Of a stretch of 33,789 nucleotides of DNA, positions 20,501-31,115 are shown piece after piece. The position numbers and the translations under genes are program-made. Below the pieces are notes generated by a model. It had not been told where the DNA came from, ran no database searches, and was given only the letters and a program-made list of their open reading frames with translations. This stretch comes from Mesotaenium endlicherianum (Eukaryota; Streptophyta; Zygnematophyceae; Zygnematales; Mesotaeniaceae): contig WELA01001161.1 of the NCBI GenBank assembly GCA_009602735.1, positions 393,277-427,065 of the forward strand. Direction: 5' to 3'. The first letter of the stretch is position 1, and every line of letters begins with the position of its first letter.

Positions 20501-22888
20501 GCGGCCTCCGAGCGGCGCTGCGGCGGGACGTGCGCCGCATCCGCGTGCGCGGCGACTCCACGCTCGTCTGCAAGCAGGTCAGGGAGTGGGGCTAGTGGCC
20601 AGGGGGGTAGGCGGGGGCTAGGGGCCAAAGCAATAGGGGGGCAATGGAGGAGGGGCAGGGGCCTAGAGGGGCTGGGCCGCAAAGGAGGATGGAGGCAGGG
20701 GAGGGCAAGGGCCAGGGGCCCAGAGGAGGAGGGGGGCAGGGGCAGGTGTGGGGCGTAGGAGGGGTGCTTTCAGGATGCACCAGGCATTCTCACAGAGAGA
20801 GGAGATGCCTTGCAAGGCTTCAGATATGATGGGGCGGCGCTCAAGAGCTCCTTCCTCTTCTCCTGCCTGTCTTGGGGGTGCAACTCCTCTCGGCGGCTGA
20901 CGAAAGCTGCAGGAAGTGGAATGCTGTGGGCTGCTTGCTGCTTGGCTCGTGCTGTCTGGTGTGCGTGAAGGGCATGTCAGCATATGCGGGGATGCGACAA
21001 CCTAGTGTTGCGGCTGCCCTTCCTCAGTGTTCTTTCCGTGCTGCATGGAGTTGCTCTCTTAACCCACCTGCTGCCGCGCGCGCTCCACCTGGCAGTGAGA
21101 CCCCGAGCGAGATGACGTAGATAGATGCGCAATTCTGCGACGCACCATAAGAGCTCCAGGTCTCAAATCGGCAGCACTTTCAGCTTTCATATAAAATTAT
21201 TGTTCTTTAAGCTCCCTGTTGCCAGATGCCTGCTGCTGACGCAACTCGTCCGGGGGTGTTGTGCTCCCCCTCTTCCCGCCTCCCTTCCCTCCCCTTCCCT
21301 CTTCGTCCTCCTCCCCTCGCTCATCTCCCATTGTTCCACGCCCCTCCCTGCCCCTGCTTTTGTCTCTTCCTGTCTCTCTCTCCCTCTCTCAGGTGAAGGG
21401 CCTGTGGGCTGTCAAGGCGGAACCGTTGCGGCCTCTGGTGGAGGAGGCGAGGAGGCTCATGGCCAGCTTTAAGTTCGCTGACATCATCTTCGTGCGCAGG
21501 GTCAGTCGCTCCCGCATGACGGGATTGACCACCCTCTCTCTCACTGATTTCGAGCTTCTCTTCCATGGCAGGCTGAAGGGGGCGGGGGGAATTTGGTTTG
21601 GTAGAATGGGGGCTATAAAATGAGTAGGCCCGGCTGCTAATTGTCGGAAATTTTTACTTCGGAACCGAGGGGGGCCATTGCCTGTCTCCCATTATTGGGT
21701 GTGAGTAGGGTTGCTAGAGCACGCAGCGTTGACACGTACGGCACGTGTGGCAGGAGCACAACGCACACGCGGACCGCCTGGCCAACGAGGGCGTTCTCTT
21801 GGAAGGTGCGTGCCATGGCTGCCCTGTGGTCCCCTCTACTCTCATAATTGTGAAGCGACTGAACTCTTGAGTTTATTCCGAAGCTGCCCGTCCGCACTTG
21901 TGGGCCAATCCTTTTGCAAAAATCTCGGGGATAAAATGGCATTCTAGAAAGGACTTATAGGTGCCAGGGTGAAGAAGTTGGAACCCTCCGATTTGTTCTG
22001 TCTGGCTCGCAGCCCTCTCGCAAGCGGCCCTCCGCTGACCCGACGAAAGTCCGATGACATCAGCGGCGCGATCCTTTTTGCCTCTTGCCACGTCCTGATG
22101 TTCCTCGCGTCAGCTGCGCTGTGACACAACGCGGCCCTGAAGCTTCTTAGGCTGTGGCTCTCCCGGCACCCAACGTGGCGCCGCCTGTCTGCGCGTGTGT
22201 GTGTGTAGCTTCCCCACTGTGAGGGGCAACCATGAAGGGCCTGATCGCCGCCAGGAAGATGTACAGACGAAGCTTCCCCCTGTGGGCTTCTCCTGGGTGT
22301 GATGCGGAAGCAGAGTCCAAGCTGGAGCGACTGGGCGAGCCTGGCACGCCAGCATCACCAGCACCGCAAGCGGCGGCGGCAGCAGCAGCAGGAGGAGGAG
22401 GAGGACCAGACGGAGCAGGAGGAGGCAGTCACAGTGGCAGCGTCGGGGGGCACGACAGCGAGCGCGGGAAAGCAAGCAAGAGGCAGAGGGCCAGCAGGGG
22501 AGGAGGAGGAGGAGGAGGAGGCAGAGGGAAAAGCACAAGGACAGCTAGAGCACGAGCAGGCGGATCAGGTTCACTGAGCGACAGAACAGAAACAGGAACA
22601 GGAGCCGTGGCTGCAGCAGCAGCTGCTGCAGCGGCAGGAGGAGGAGGAGGCATGGCGTTTGGACCTCTTCCCGCGCACCGCAGCCTTAAGGCGGGGGGAT
22701 GCCGGCTCCTCTCTCTGTCGCAAGACCTGCGCTGCGAGCTTGGGGACCCAAGGCAGGGGGGAATAGTGACGACCGAGTTTCACACAGCCTCTGCCGCAAC
22801 GATCAGAGGGCTGAGAAGCTCCTTGGGGCTCTCGGCTGCAGTGAGGCAACAGCGATCTGCGCTGGCGCAGCAACGCGCTTGGCTGCTG
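17505..22888 (+). CDS. RNase H1 with N-terminal hybrid-binding domain
   Basis: Cleaves the RNA strand of RNA-DNA hybrids. Exons read by phase: 17505-17591 (YYAVRVGRRPGIYTTWGECQ), 18152-18928 (VNHYSGSIYKSFTT, then a long low-complexity linker), possibly 19547-19597, then 19687-19923, 20434-20577, 21393-21500, 21754-21805 and 22224-22888. The first two exons give the Cauli_VI-like hybrid-binding domain. The catalytic domain is RLEYDGASKGNPG, GIATNNHAEYRGLI, RVRGDSTLVCKQ, VKGLWAVKAEPL and NAHADRLANEG, so all four acidic residues (D, E, D, D) are present. The linker carries Ala, Gln/Glu and Pro/Ser tracts and a Glu/Arg coiled-coil-like stretch (REREQEQERVQAREQ). The C-terminal exon is an Ala/Gly tract plus unrecognised sequence. 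A donor at 22889 (GTGAGT) suggests one more exon, perhaps 23122-23268; reading through instead stops at 23170. Domain order matches plant RNase H proteins of the AT1G24090 type. Linker exons and the 3' end are uncertain. Confidence 0.8.
17592..17597 (+). other. GC-type splice donor, RNase H copy 2 intron 1
   Basis: The exon ends CAG and the intron begins GCAAGT. Joining in phase 0 to the acceptor TCATCAG (ending 18151) rebuilds CQAQ-VNHYSG, the expected hybrid-binding domain. No GT donor near this site gives the same join. Confidence 0.8.
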
Positions 22889-23858
22889 GTGAGTGTTTCT
22901 GGTGGCGTGTGCAGCCATAGGATGAGAAACTTGACACCCTTGGGTGTCTATTATTTACAAGTCCTCTGTGCTGTGTGTTATCCCGTCGAGTGCTCAAGGA
23001 ATGCGCTACTTTTTCTCTCTCCGCGCCACTCAGATGCACTTAGGCGCACGCCTTTGGTTGCCTGTTGTGGCTTTATGGCTTGCTCACGGATCTTGCCTGT
23101 GGGCACTCTTTACATGTGCAGGGCCCAGCCGTTCTTTCTGCAGCTCTGGCGTCGAATTGTGCAAGCGTGAGGCACAGGATGGCTGTGCTGCGTGCGCCCC
23201 TTCCTTCCAGAAGAGTGGCCTCGCTGTTCCACATAGGACTTACGTTTGCAGCTCTCACGTTCGCTTAGTAGTCCATGTGAGAGTTGACTTTCTGTCGACC
23301 TGGCCGTATAGTCACATTCGAATCAACGTTCTCTCCTGTAAGTTTTATTCATATACGTCACACTTTCTCCGGTGTTTAGACAACGGCCCTGTTTTTACCG
23401 AAGCCTCAGGGACCTAAGCACATCGTGTGCACCTGGGATGTGAAAATCGGACTTTTTACCGGGAAAATGAATACAGTTTTTCACATTTTCTTTGAATACA
23501 GAGGATGCACAGCACGTATTACTTGTTGGAAGTTGACCCAGTTTTTACAGGCTATGCGTCTGCGAAGATGGAATTGGAAGTGAGCATATTGTATATACAA
23601 GCAGTTTTGTCTTTGGAGGTATATGTGAAGGTCAGAAGGAACTTTGCTCTACTTCAGTGTCTACGTTTTATGATGTTTACTAGACAACTTTAATTATGGT
23701 TATCATTCGGCTCTAGCTGTTACGTTAACAGTGATCGGCATGACTTGGGTGTCATATGTTCTGAAGGGTGGAGCTGAGCTGGATTTCTGAATGCACATCA
23801 TGCTAGACTTCAAGTCAGGAAGAGGACATTTTTAGTAAGGGGAAACTCTGCCCTATAT
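22889..23858. other. 3' region of RNase H gene and spacer
   Basis: Possible last exon at 23122-23268, after acceptor TACATGTGCAG and ending in TAG, phase 0 with the donor at 22889; its peptide is not a known domain. The rest shows only short frames. No RNA gene or repeat was recognised. Confidence 0.35.
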
Positions 23859-24824
23859 GGCCAGTTTACAGTGGCCAAATCGATACCGAGTTGATTGATT
23901 GAAAAGTACTTCGCTGTACCTCGAAGTACATTTTCAAATTTAGCGCGATGAAACTGGTGTTTACATTGGTGTCAAGGCGCGACGCGATTGATTGAAGTTT
24001 GTGAAGAATTTGATTGAACTTTCTGGTTTCAATCAATCGACCTCGCCTTTTCAATTCTGCTCTCGAGCAGAATTTAAATTCTGGAATGTGTTCGACCCCT
24101 TGAATGACCCCCTCCTCGACGACCACTCGATTGACAAGGACTGTCGGTATTAGGTAGGGGAATCAAATGAGGATGTACCCAAGGAGTACTTTCTTTTTTT
24201 TGCTACCGATTTAAATTTGGATCATGCACAAGGCCACTAACCACACGGGTCATAGGGCTGTAGGCAAGCAGGATCATGCACAAGGCCACTAACCAAATGG
24301 GTCATTGGGCTGTAAGCACGCAAAAAAGCTAGCTAACTCTCTCTTACCTGGGATATTTAATGCGCTGGTGCGTCGATGACAGGATGCAGGGCGCTGTTGT
24401 GGAACGGTACATGTGTATATTGTGTTACCCCTCCCTCGCTAGTTGGGAGCTGCCAATACAATAGTTGCTACTGCATTCAGCAGGCTATGGTGTATTTTAA
24501 AAGTTATGTTCACGGCTGGTGAGAATGTGAGGTTTCGGCACCCAAAGGTCAAATCTTAAATGCAAGATGAACGATGCACAATGTTAAAATATGCTTTGTG
24601 AGGTCTGACCAAGCCCGGAAATGACGCGGAGACGAAATGCGACATTGTGGAGGGGATTGTACCATTTCCCTCACTTAATTTTGTGCCTGTGCACTATAAA
24701 CACTTTTTTGTTTAGCTGTCGGAAACTTGGTCGTCTACTTTGTCTTCGTCGCTTCGATCTCGTAATTTTCAATTCCGCCATTCGCGTTGATCAATTGAGT
24801 GCCTGTGGCCACTGTAAACTGGCC
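23859..24824. mobile_element. DNA-transposon-like element with perfect 19-bp TIRs
   Basis: The 19-mer GGCCAGTTTACAGTGGCCA at 23859-23877 is matched exactly by its reverse complement at 24806-24824, bounding 966 bp. A minus-strand frame (24126-23866) runs toward the left TIR and ends next to it. Near the right TIR a second minus-strand frame starts with ATG at about 24781 and encodes a very basic peptide (RSKRRRQSRR). The two could be remnants of one transposase gene whose middle has been lost. The flanks (CCCTATAT on the left, CTTAGTTG on the right) show no clear target-site duplication, so the superfamily is open. The interior also holds a 52-bp tandem duplication. Confidence 0.6.
24219..24322. 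repeat. 52-bp tandem duplication
   Basis: Two head-to-tail copies (24219-24270 and 24271-24322) of a unit starting GGATCATGCACAAGGCCACT and ending near GCAAGCA/GCACGCA, with a handful of mismatches. It lies inside the TIR element. Confidence 0.9.
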
Positions 24825-25639
24825 CTTAGTTGGAAAGAAAGAAAACAAAAGTGATTATCATTTACTGAGTACTAAGGACGAAAATACTAAAATTTACGAA
24901 CACCAAGGGCAACGTGTGGGGTTAAGTGGAGAGAGCGCTCTATGCCCAGGTCATGGCAACTGAAAACTGTGCAATATACCGTCTGGCACTCCCGCCACCT
25001 ACCACCCACCCCCTTGCCCATGCTAGTCTTGAAAGTTGGCAGGACTGCATGATTAAAACGAGTGGGACAGGAGAGCAATAGCACAGAAACTTTGCCTAAC
25101 GGTCATTATAATGAGGCATTGCATTAGATTCTACATCATGCACGGGAAACACCCACAATCTAGCAAGTAGGGTTGCCAGTCAAGGCACAGCAAACTTGGA
25201 GATAGGTGTGCAAGAGTGGAAATCATATATGTATTTATGTATATCAAATACGTTCACCTGTTTTCAGGGAACAATGTGAAGAAACCAAACATCAAACCAA
25301 ATTGGGACCGACCAGTACAAGCTACATATTCTATGTTTCTGACAAATGAACTCTGACGTTATGTATACAATGTGTATATATCAATCTTGTCCTACTTGCT
25401 ACATTATTAATCTTGAAATACAATCCATGGCCAGGGATCTCCAGCGATTCCATTGCACTGAGAGACCAACTGAACGGACAGGAAAATTAGCTAGACATAA
25501 CTGAGAATACCTTCGAAACCAAAACCAGTTACTCTGCTCAAAAAATGGGAGGGCAATGTGCCCTTGAGTGTTTTCGTCCTATCAATGTCAAATCTTCATC
25601 GTCGTCATCATCATCATCACCACCACCACGTGTGAGCAG
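24825..25639. other. Intergenic region, no recognised gene
   Basis: Between the TIR element and the end of the LSF2 gene; its right part should be the LSF2 3' untranslated region. Only short unrecognised frames are present (for example 25084-24887, minus). A short TCATCATCATCACCACCACC tract lies near 25604-25628. Confidence 0.45.
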
Positions 25640-27724
25640 CTAGTATGCCCCCCTCACGCGGTCCTGAATCAGCTGGCGCTCCCATGGTGCAACGTCACCG
25701 AAGGCAAAGTCGGGAAGGTGCTCAAAAGGGGGCTGGTGATGGTTGTTCTTGGCGAGGTCATATGTTGCACCCCTGATTGCCTCCTTCTTTGGGCCGCATG
25801 GCCTCTTTGAAGTGACAAAGTGATAGGCAGTTCCAAGCTGCACAAAGACACAGGCGTGGGAGGATTAGCAACACGTCGTATAGTCACATGTCTTCCACTC
25901 TTACGCAGGCTGCTGCCAATCAACAAACCTTGTCTCCAAGTAGGTTTGCTGCAAATGTCATTGAAGTTGAGTGCGTAGATTGTGCTTACATCCATGTCGT
26001 TGAACCAAAAGAGATATGCGATGGCGGCAGCAGGAGCACGCCCAAGTCCCGCGGTGCAGTGCACATAAACAGTGCGCCCCTCACGAATGTGTCTGTCCAG
26101 AACGGCCACCATGCGGGGCAGCTCATGGCGCAGAGAGTGGGGGTCGAAGTCACGAGCCTGCAAGCATCTTCAAGGTGCACGTCAGACCTACTCTGGAATG
26201 AGAGCAAAGAGACTGAACTGCATGTGCTTCCTGGGCATACAACGAATGTCCTCTGAAGCAAGGAATGTCCTCTGAGCGTACTAAACCTGCAACCTTATGA
26301 AATAAGATACGAAAAGCAACTACCACTCATTGATGTACACCTACGCTCCACCAGTCCAGGGAGCCACCAGTAGAGGACAAACATATTTCTGTTTATGACT
26401 TCCCACCATCATGCCTCATCTGCCAACCTCACTGGTGACTCTGCCCACTCTGCACATCAATTGACTGAACCCTGCCCATGTTTGACAGGGAACTGATTTT
26501 CCTAGGCCAACCGGATGTCACAATGTTATGAAACTGTATTTAAGGAGAGTGCAAAGGGAGGCAATGGCAGCAGGGCATCTGGTCTTACAGGGCGGCGGTA
26601 GTGACGAACTCCCAATTGGTCACAGCGATGCTTGATGCTGTTGATGTTGATTCCCCAGTATTGAATGTCATGGTCTTGCTGAAGGTTCAAGACAACAGCC
26701 ACACCCTCGTCGAAGAAGAGCCTATCGATGTCCTCTGAGCTTTGTGGCTGAGATCCCACGATGAGGTTCTCGGTAATGCGGGTGTAGTACATGCCTGATC
26801 CATGCAAGTTGGAAAGAGGAGTCAATCAGGTTATTGCTCACAACTCTTGTTTCAATAGCTTCGACAACCTTTGACTCCATGGCATCCTTCGATGCCATGC
26901 CAAATGAGTCAGTAACGTATTCAGCAATGTTGAATGCTTTACATGTCTGTTTGTCAGTAGCATACAGTGCAAGCAGGTCCTATATATCTAGACTAGAAGA
27001 TACACCCAAGAGCCAGTCACATATGTGCAAGTCACATTGCGCACACCCTATGATCCCCTAGAAGGTGACACCCCAACTAGGGCTAACTAGTACAGCTCTA
27101 CAACCAGAGACAGTCACAAACATCGAAACTGTTGAAGAACCAACTCATCAGATGATCACACTACTGCAAAAAACAGAAACATAGAAGGAAAAGATAGTCT
27201 TCATTGAAGTGTCAAGACGCAGACAACGAGCACATCACTGCCCCCTTTTCTATGATGAGGGCTGAATCTTGTAGAGCCAAGTGCCTTTGCTACATTTGAC
27301 CTGTGCTTGTGTGGAGGGAAGCATGCTGGTGAGATATAAGAGCTGCATGCTAAGACTTGTACAGTAATCCGTGCGTACCAAGGTCATGGTGATATTCGAA
27401 GGGGCTCTTCATCGCCCTCTTCATCATCTGATTGTATTCGTGAGAAGATTCTCTCTTCTCTTGTGGAACGGCCTCAGGCATGGCTACAGATGCAGAGCAT
27501 ATGGCAGATAGCCTCCTACCACACGTAGAGGTGGCACTGGTGGCTGTGTCGGGTAGTGCATGTTTAGAAAGACTAGACTTGTCCAATGCAGACGAACAGC
27601 GTGTAGCAATCTGCACCCGACTCATTCTTTGACTAGAAGAAGAATGATAGCCATTTAAGCCACTAGTAGAGGCAAAAGCTACCTCGCTTATCCTAAGAGC
27701 AAGGGACTGCTGACTAATTGCCAT
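25640..27724 (-). CDS. LSF2: Phosphoglucan phosphatase, LSF2 type
   Basis: A plastid dual-specificity phosphatase that removes phosphate from glucan chains during starch breakdown. Four exons: 27724-27379, 26794-26589, 26157-25990 and 25837-25640, with phases that match at every join, giving 305 residues. Residues 1 to about 80 are Ser/Thr/Ala-rich, as in a transit peptide. The family signature SPFEYHHDL is split by intron 1, which ends inside a Gly codon. Next come LIVGSQPQSSEDIDRL, VVLNLQQDHDIQYWGI, RHYRRP-ARDFDP and the active site HCTAGLGRA (C218, R224). The C-terminal motif TSKRPCGPKKEAIRGATYDL and the closing PWERQLIQDRVR match LSF2. There is no carbohydrate-binding module or PDZ domain, which separates it from SEX4 and LSF1. 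It is slightly longer than Arabidopsis LSF2 because of the N-terminus. All introns are GT-AG. No defect seen. Confidence 0.95.
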
Positions 27725-28827
27725 GACAGAGTTACTCCTGACACACTAAGCCAGTAAATGTGCCCTTTGTTGATTTAAGCTTGGCGGTAACAGCTTGTTG
27801 TAAAGTATAAGTTGCAGCTCTCTAAGAAACGATTGTTCAATTCAAGAGTAAAGTCTAATAAGCAATGACTATATAAGGGCCAACAGATTGGAGAACCCGG
27901 TAAACTGAGATCCGGGGAAAGATACTCCAGTGAAAGGATCCGCTAACACAGATTGTCAACGATTTGGTTTGCGTATAGAGCGTTGGTTGAAATGGCAACG
28001 ATGGAATTCCTGAGCCAAGCTCTTACCTAATACGACAGGTGTTAGGCTAGGTGCAGCCCTCTGACATTAGGTTTCAAGCTTCTGCTTGCTGCTGGCTCAA
28101 CAGGGCTCAATGAGGCTTCGGTAGCTGGGGGGACCAGTTTATTAGAAGCAAGACGTCAAGTCCTTTCTCAGCCAACCGTCAGGCTTTGACTAGCCTTCAC
28201 AGCTGCCGGCTTTTTAGGTGGCTAGACTCGTGGCTGACCTTAAATAACACGGCAATACACGGCAACACAAGTTTTCGACGCCTGAATGACATGGCGAGAC
28301 ACTTGGTTGAAACTTCAAACGTGTTCTTTAAATAGTATATCCAAAACGCCGCGATCTGAGGAGAAACCTGGATACGTGCAGGCAAGTGGTAAATCATTGT
28401 GGTGAATAGGATGATGATGGAAGGTGATTGAGAAGGAACGGCCACGTACCGAGTTGTACTGAGTGGGGATGTCGTACTCTCGGATGACTCGTGGTTCGGG
28501 CTCACTCGTGGTTAAGGTTCACCCGTGGTCCAGGTTTCTAGAATTAGGATGAAACATTGTGGACCACTTGAGAGTGCTTGAGAGTGCTCGAGAGTCGAAA
28601 GCCAACGCACACGATTGACACTTCCGTCGAAACCTGCAACCAAGAGGTACGTAATGTCATGCCTATCCGTGTCGGTGCCCGGCACGGGTCTTGGTTGTCC
28701 ACACGCGAGATGTCGTCCAAGTTGACCCTTGTAGGTGCCTCTCACAAGTGAGTTAACGTCCTCCTTGATCACCAACATCTGACTTCGCACGTATGTCATA
28801 GAAGGCCAGACCCAATTAACTCCCCGA

Positions 28828-28863
28828 ACTCGCAAAAGCCAAGTTACTCGCAAATGCCAAGTT
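28828..28863. repeat. 18-bp tandem duplication
   Basis: ACTCGCAAAAGCCAAGTT is followed directly by ACTCGCAAATGCCAAGTT, one mismatch in 18. Confidence 0.95.
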
Positions 28864-28992
28864 CTCAATCAGCAAGCTTAGTATATACACACTGAGCTCA
28901 CTTTCACCCTTTCTTTCGAGGGTTCTAATAATTTTGCAAAAAGTTTTGGGTGCCTTCAATTCTCTTTAATAGTGCGAATACGAATAAAATGG

Positions 28993-29104
28993 TAACTCGA
29001 GGTACTGTGATCGCACGCCAATTGTACTTATACAATCGACACTTCCAGTTGTATTTGGCGACGTGTCGCATGCGCCGCAACCAGCCACGATGCGGATCGT
29101 TACA
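28993..29104. repeat. Direct repeat, copy A (about 112 bp)
   Basis: Begins TAACTCGAGGTACTGTGATC and ends CGGATCGTTACA. It aligns along its whole length to copy B at 29344. Shared words include GCCAATTGTAC, ACACTTCC, GACGTGTCGCA and GATCGTTACA. Confidence 0.85.
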
Positions 29105-29300
29105 CTCTTTCCACCTACAAGTGTGCACGTCTCGGGCACTTATGCCGCAGCGACGCGAGAAACATTGTTTTGGGATAGTGTCCTTTCTTCGTCCGATCCA
29201 AGCATCGCCATACGGTCGTACCATCCACCAGTCTCTCACCCTTGTGCTTATTGGAATTTGAACCCTAGACTTGTGGACACGGTTGCGTACGTTCGCGCTC

Positions 29301-29324
29301 CAATATCATTGCCAATATCATTGT
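29301..29324. repeat. 12-bp tandem duplication
   Basis: CAATATCATTGC followed by CAATATCATTGT, between the two direct repeats. Confidence 0.9.
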
Positions 29325-29343
29325 AGCAATACAAGCGATTAGC

Positions 29344-29460
29344 TAACTTGAGGTACTTTGATCACGCGCCAATTGTACGATACAAATCAAATCAACACTT
29401 CCGGTCGCATTCGACGACGTGTCGCACGCGTCGCAACTGGTCGCGCGGCAGATCGTTACA
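29344..29460. repeat. Direct repeat, copy B (about 117 bp)
   Basis: Begins TAACTTGAGGTACTTTGATC and ends CAGATCGTTACA. Same orientation as copy A, starting 351 bp downstream of its start, with a small insertion in the ATACAAATC segment. Confidence 0.85.
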
Positions 29461-29940
29461 AAATGTCTATTTTGTTTTCTTTAAAAGAATACAATCGCAG
29501 TGAACAGGCTTCGTATTATGGCATTCTACTATATCCTCTACGTATGTGACCTTGCCTTGTTGAACAAGCTAGCATTAAAAATTCACACAGCACACACTCT
29601 AATATATTTTAAATACATGTTCTTCAAATTTCTCATGGAGTTTCTAGAAGTTTCATAATCACCTTGGCACTCTACGTGATTGTACGTGATTTTTGGAATA
29701 TTCATATTTTAGTGTCCTAGCCCCTCGATTGCAATCAAAATGTTTGTTATTGGACTTGCCACTGTCATGAAGTGAATTCGTGGCACTAAAAATTATTTAT
29801 AGTTCTCAAAAGTCATAGAGTCTTTGTAATGAATCAGTAGTATTGATAGTATAATATTCATTTACATATAATAGTTAACTAAGTTTAATCTTCTGGACTT
29901 TAGTTAATATTAAATTTGCTGGACTTTTAGAATTACTCAG

Positions 29941-30333
29941 GATAATGACTCAGTCAAAAGCAGCAGGCTGAAGTCTACTATTGGTCAGCTTGCTGACACA
30001 TTCTTTGACAGTCAGCTGACTGCCGTACTTGGTATCAGTAAACTGCCTAGTTATGCATCTAAGAGTGGTATGCTAGATGAGTGGTCAAATGACATCCTTG
30101 GGGTGGATGACAATTTGGAATGATGGGAGATGGCTGTGGATTTGATTAGCCGAGGTCCTACCGACGTGGTTAATTCCCGGATAGGCGGTGCCATCGCACT
30201 TGTTGTTGAACAGTAAACTCCATTCCATGTACGTAGGTTAGGTCATGCTCTTGAGTTCGGCATTTGGAAACGAGACCAACTCTCTTGTACCGCTTACAGA
30301 GAGATGTCTGAATCCAAGGCGAGAAGCCATTGA
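29941..30333 (+). pseudogene. Decayed coding frame of unknown origin
   Basis: One frame stays protein-like for 130 codons but is cut by TGA at 30121-30123 and TAA at 30214-30216, before a final TGA at 30331. It starts just after an acceptor-like TTACTCAG. Peptide words include STIGQLADTFFDSQLTAVLG, SKSGMLDEWSNDILGV and WEMAVDLISRGPTDVV. I do not recognise the family. There is no ATG at the front, so it would be an internal exon or part of a dead mobile element. The surrounding DNA is much more AT-rich. Confidence 0.4.
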
Positions 30334-30830
30334 TACGAACTCACTTCTAACCTTGTGCATATATATGAGTTTCCTGATTGCATGATTGATGCTCGTTTAC
30401 TTGCATTTGACGTGTGAGTATTGTACTGCTAGTTGTGGAGTCTTTTGTTGATTACTAAGTAACCTGAAAATACCGTAAGGATCACTTGTTGATATAAGGG
30501 ACTTTTATTTATTGTTAATCGCCTATTGGTAAGTCGATTCATTTCAGTCTCAAATCACAACTTGTTGATTCTTTGTGTAGAGATTTGAGTTATTATATAT
30601 TAATTTGCATATATTTCAATGTTTTCAAATATATTTGGAGTAGTATTGTGTGGATTCAAGTGTGAATAGGTACTCTAGTGACTTGGTTCATGTCTTTTGA
30701 ACCTTCTAAGGCATTTTGGAAGTTAGAGGAAAGACCTAGAAGAACTCCACGTGGCAAAAGTCAAATGTGCCATTTTTAGGTCAAAAGGACATGTGTACAT
30801 TATTCTAGAAAGAGGTGGCAAGTTTTGGGA

Positions 30831-31078
30831 TGTGTTGGGTGCCAACACATCAACATACACCTTCCTAGAAATTACTTATTTAGCAAGTATATAAACAAGA
30901 GCTAGAACATAGAAAGACATTCCAGAATCACTCTTGTACTTGCCAAAATCCAGAAATATATTAACTTTCAAGAAGCCATCTCTCTTTCAAGAAGCTACCA
31001 CTTGTGTTCAAAGATCCTTGTCTTGAATAGATAAAGTATTACATTTCACTAAGTACTTCATCCATCTGTTTCACTACA
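30831..31078 (+). repeat. 5' LTR, right part (left boundary uncertain)
   Basis: The right end is set by ...CTACA just before the primer-binding site. A short palindrome, TGTGTTGG-GTG-CCAACACA, lies at 30831-30849 and is one possible start (TGTTGG); the LTR may equally begin several hundred bases further left. Confidence 0.45.
30888..30896 (+). promoter_or_regulatory. TATA box of the LTR promoter
   Basis: TATATAAAC, about 190 bases before the LTR end and 228 bases before the gag ATG. Position and sequence fit the U3 promoter of a plant LTR element; transcription would begin near 30920. Confidence 0.65.
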
Positions 31079-31079
31079 G

Positions 31080-31091
31080 TGGTATCGGAGC
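31080..31091 (+). other. Primer-binding site, initiator tRNA-Met type
   Basis: TGGTATCGGAGC differs by one base from TGGTATCAGAGC, the common plant retrotransposon site complementary to the 3' end of initiator tRNA-Met. It sits one base after the presumed LTR end. Confidence 0.8.
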
Positions 31092-31115
31092 TAGGCACTT
31101 TGGTAGCACAAGAAG

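Larger units (their letters stand above)
27725..30830. other. Gene-poor region with degenerate repeats
   Basis: About 3.1 kb between LSF2 and the retrotransposon. The part next to 27724 must hold the LSF2 promoter and 5' untranslated region. No intact gene is recognised. Repeats and one decayed coding frame are listed separately. The minus frames at 28868-28512 and 29239-28925 are unrecognised. From 29560 on the DNA is strongly AT-rich. Confidence 0.5.

Noticed and set aside
25888-26275. Plus-strand frames opposite LSF2
   Set aside because: They lie antisense to well-matched LSF2 exons and have no recognisable domain.
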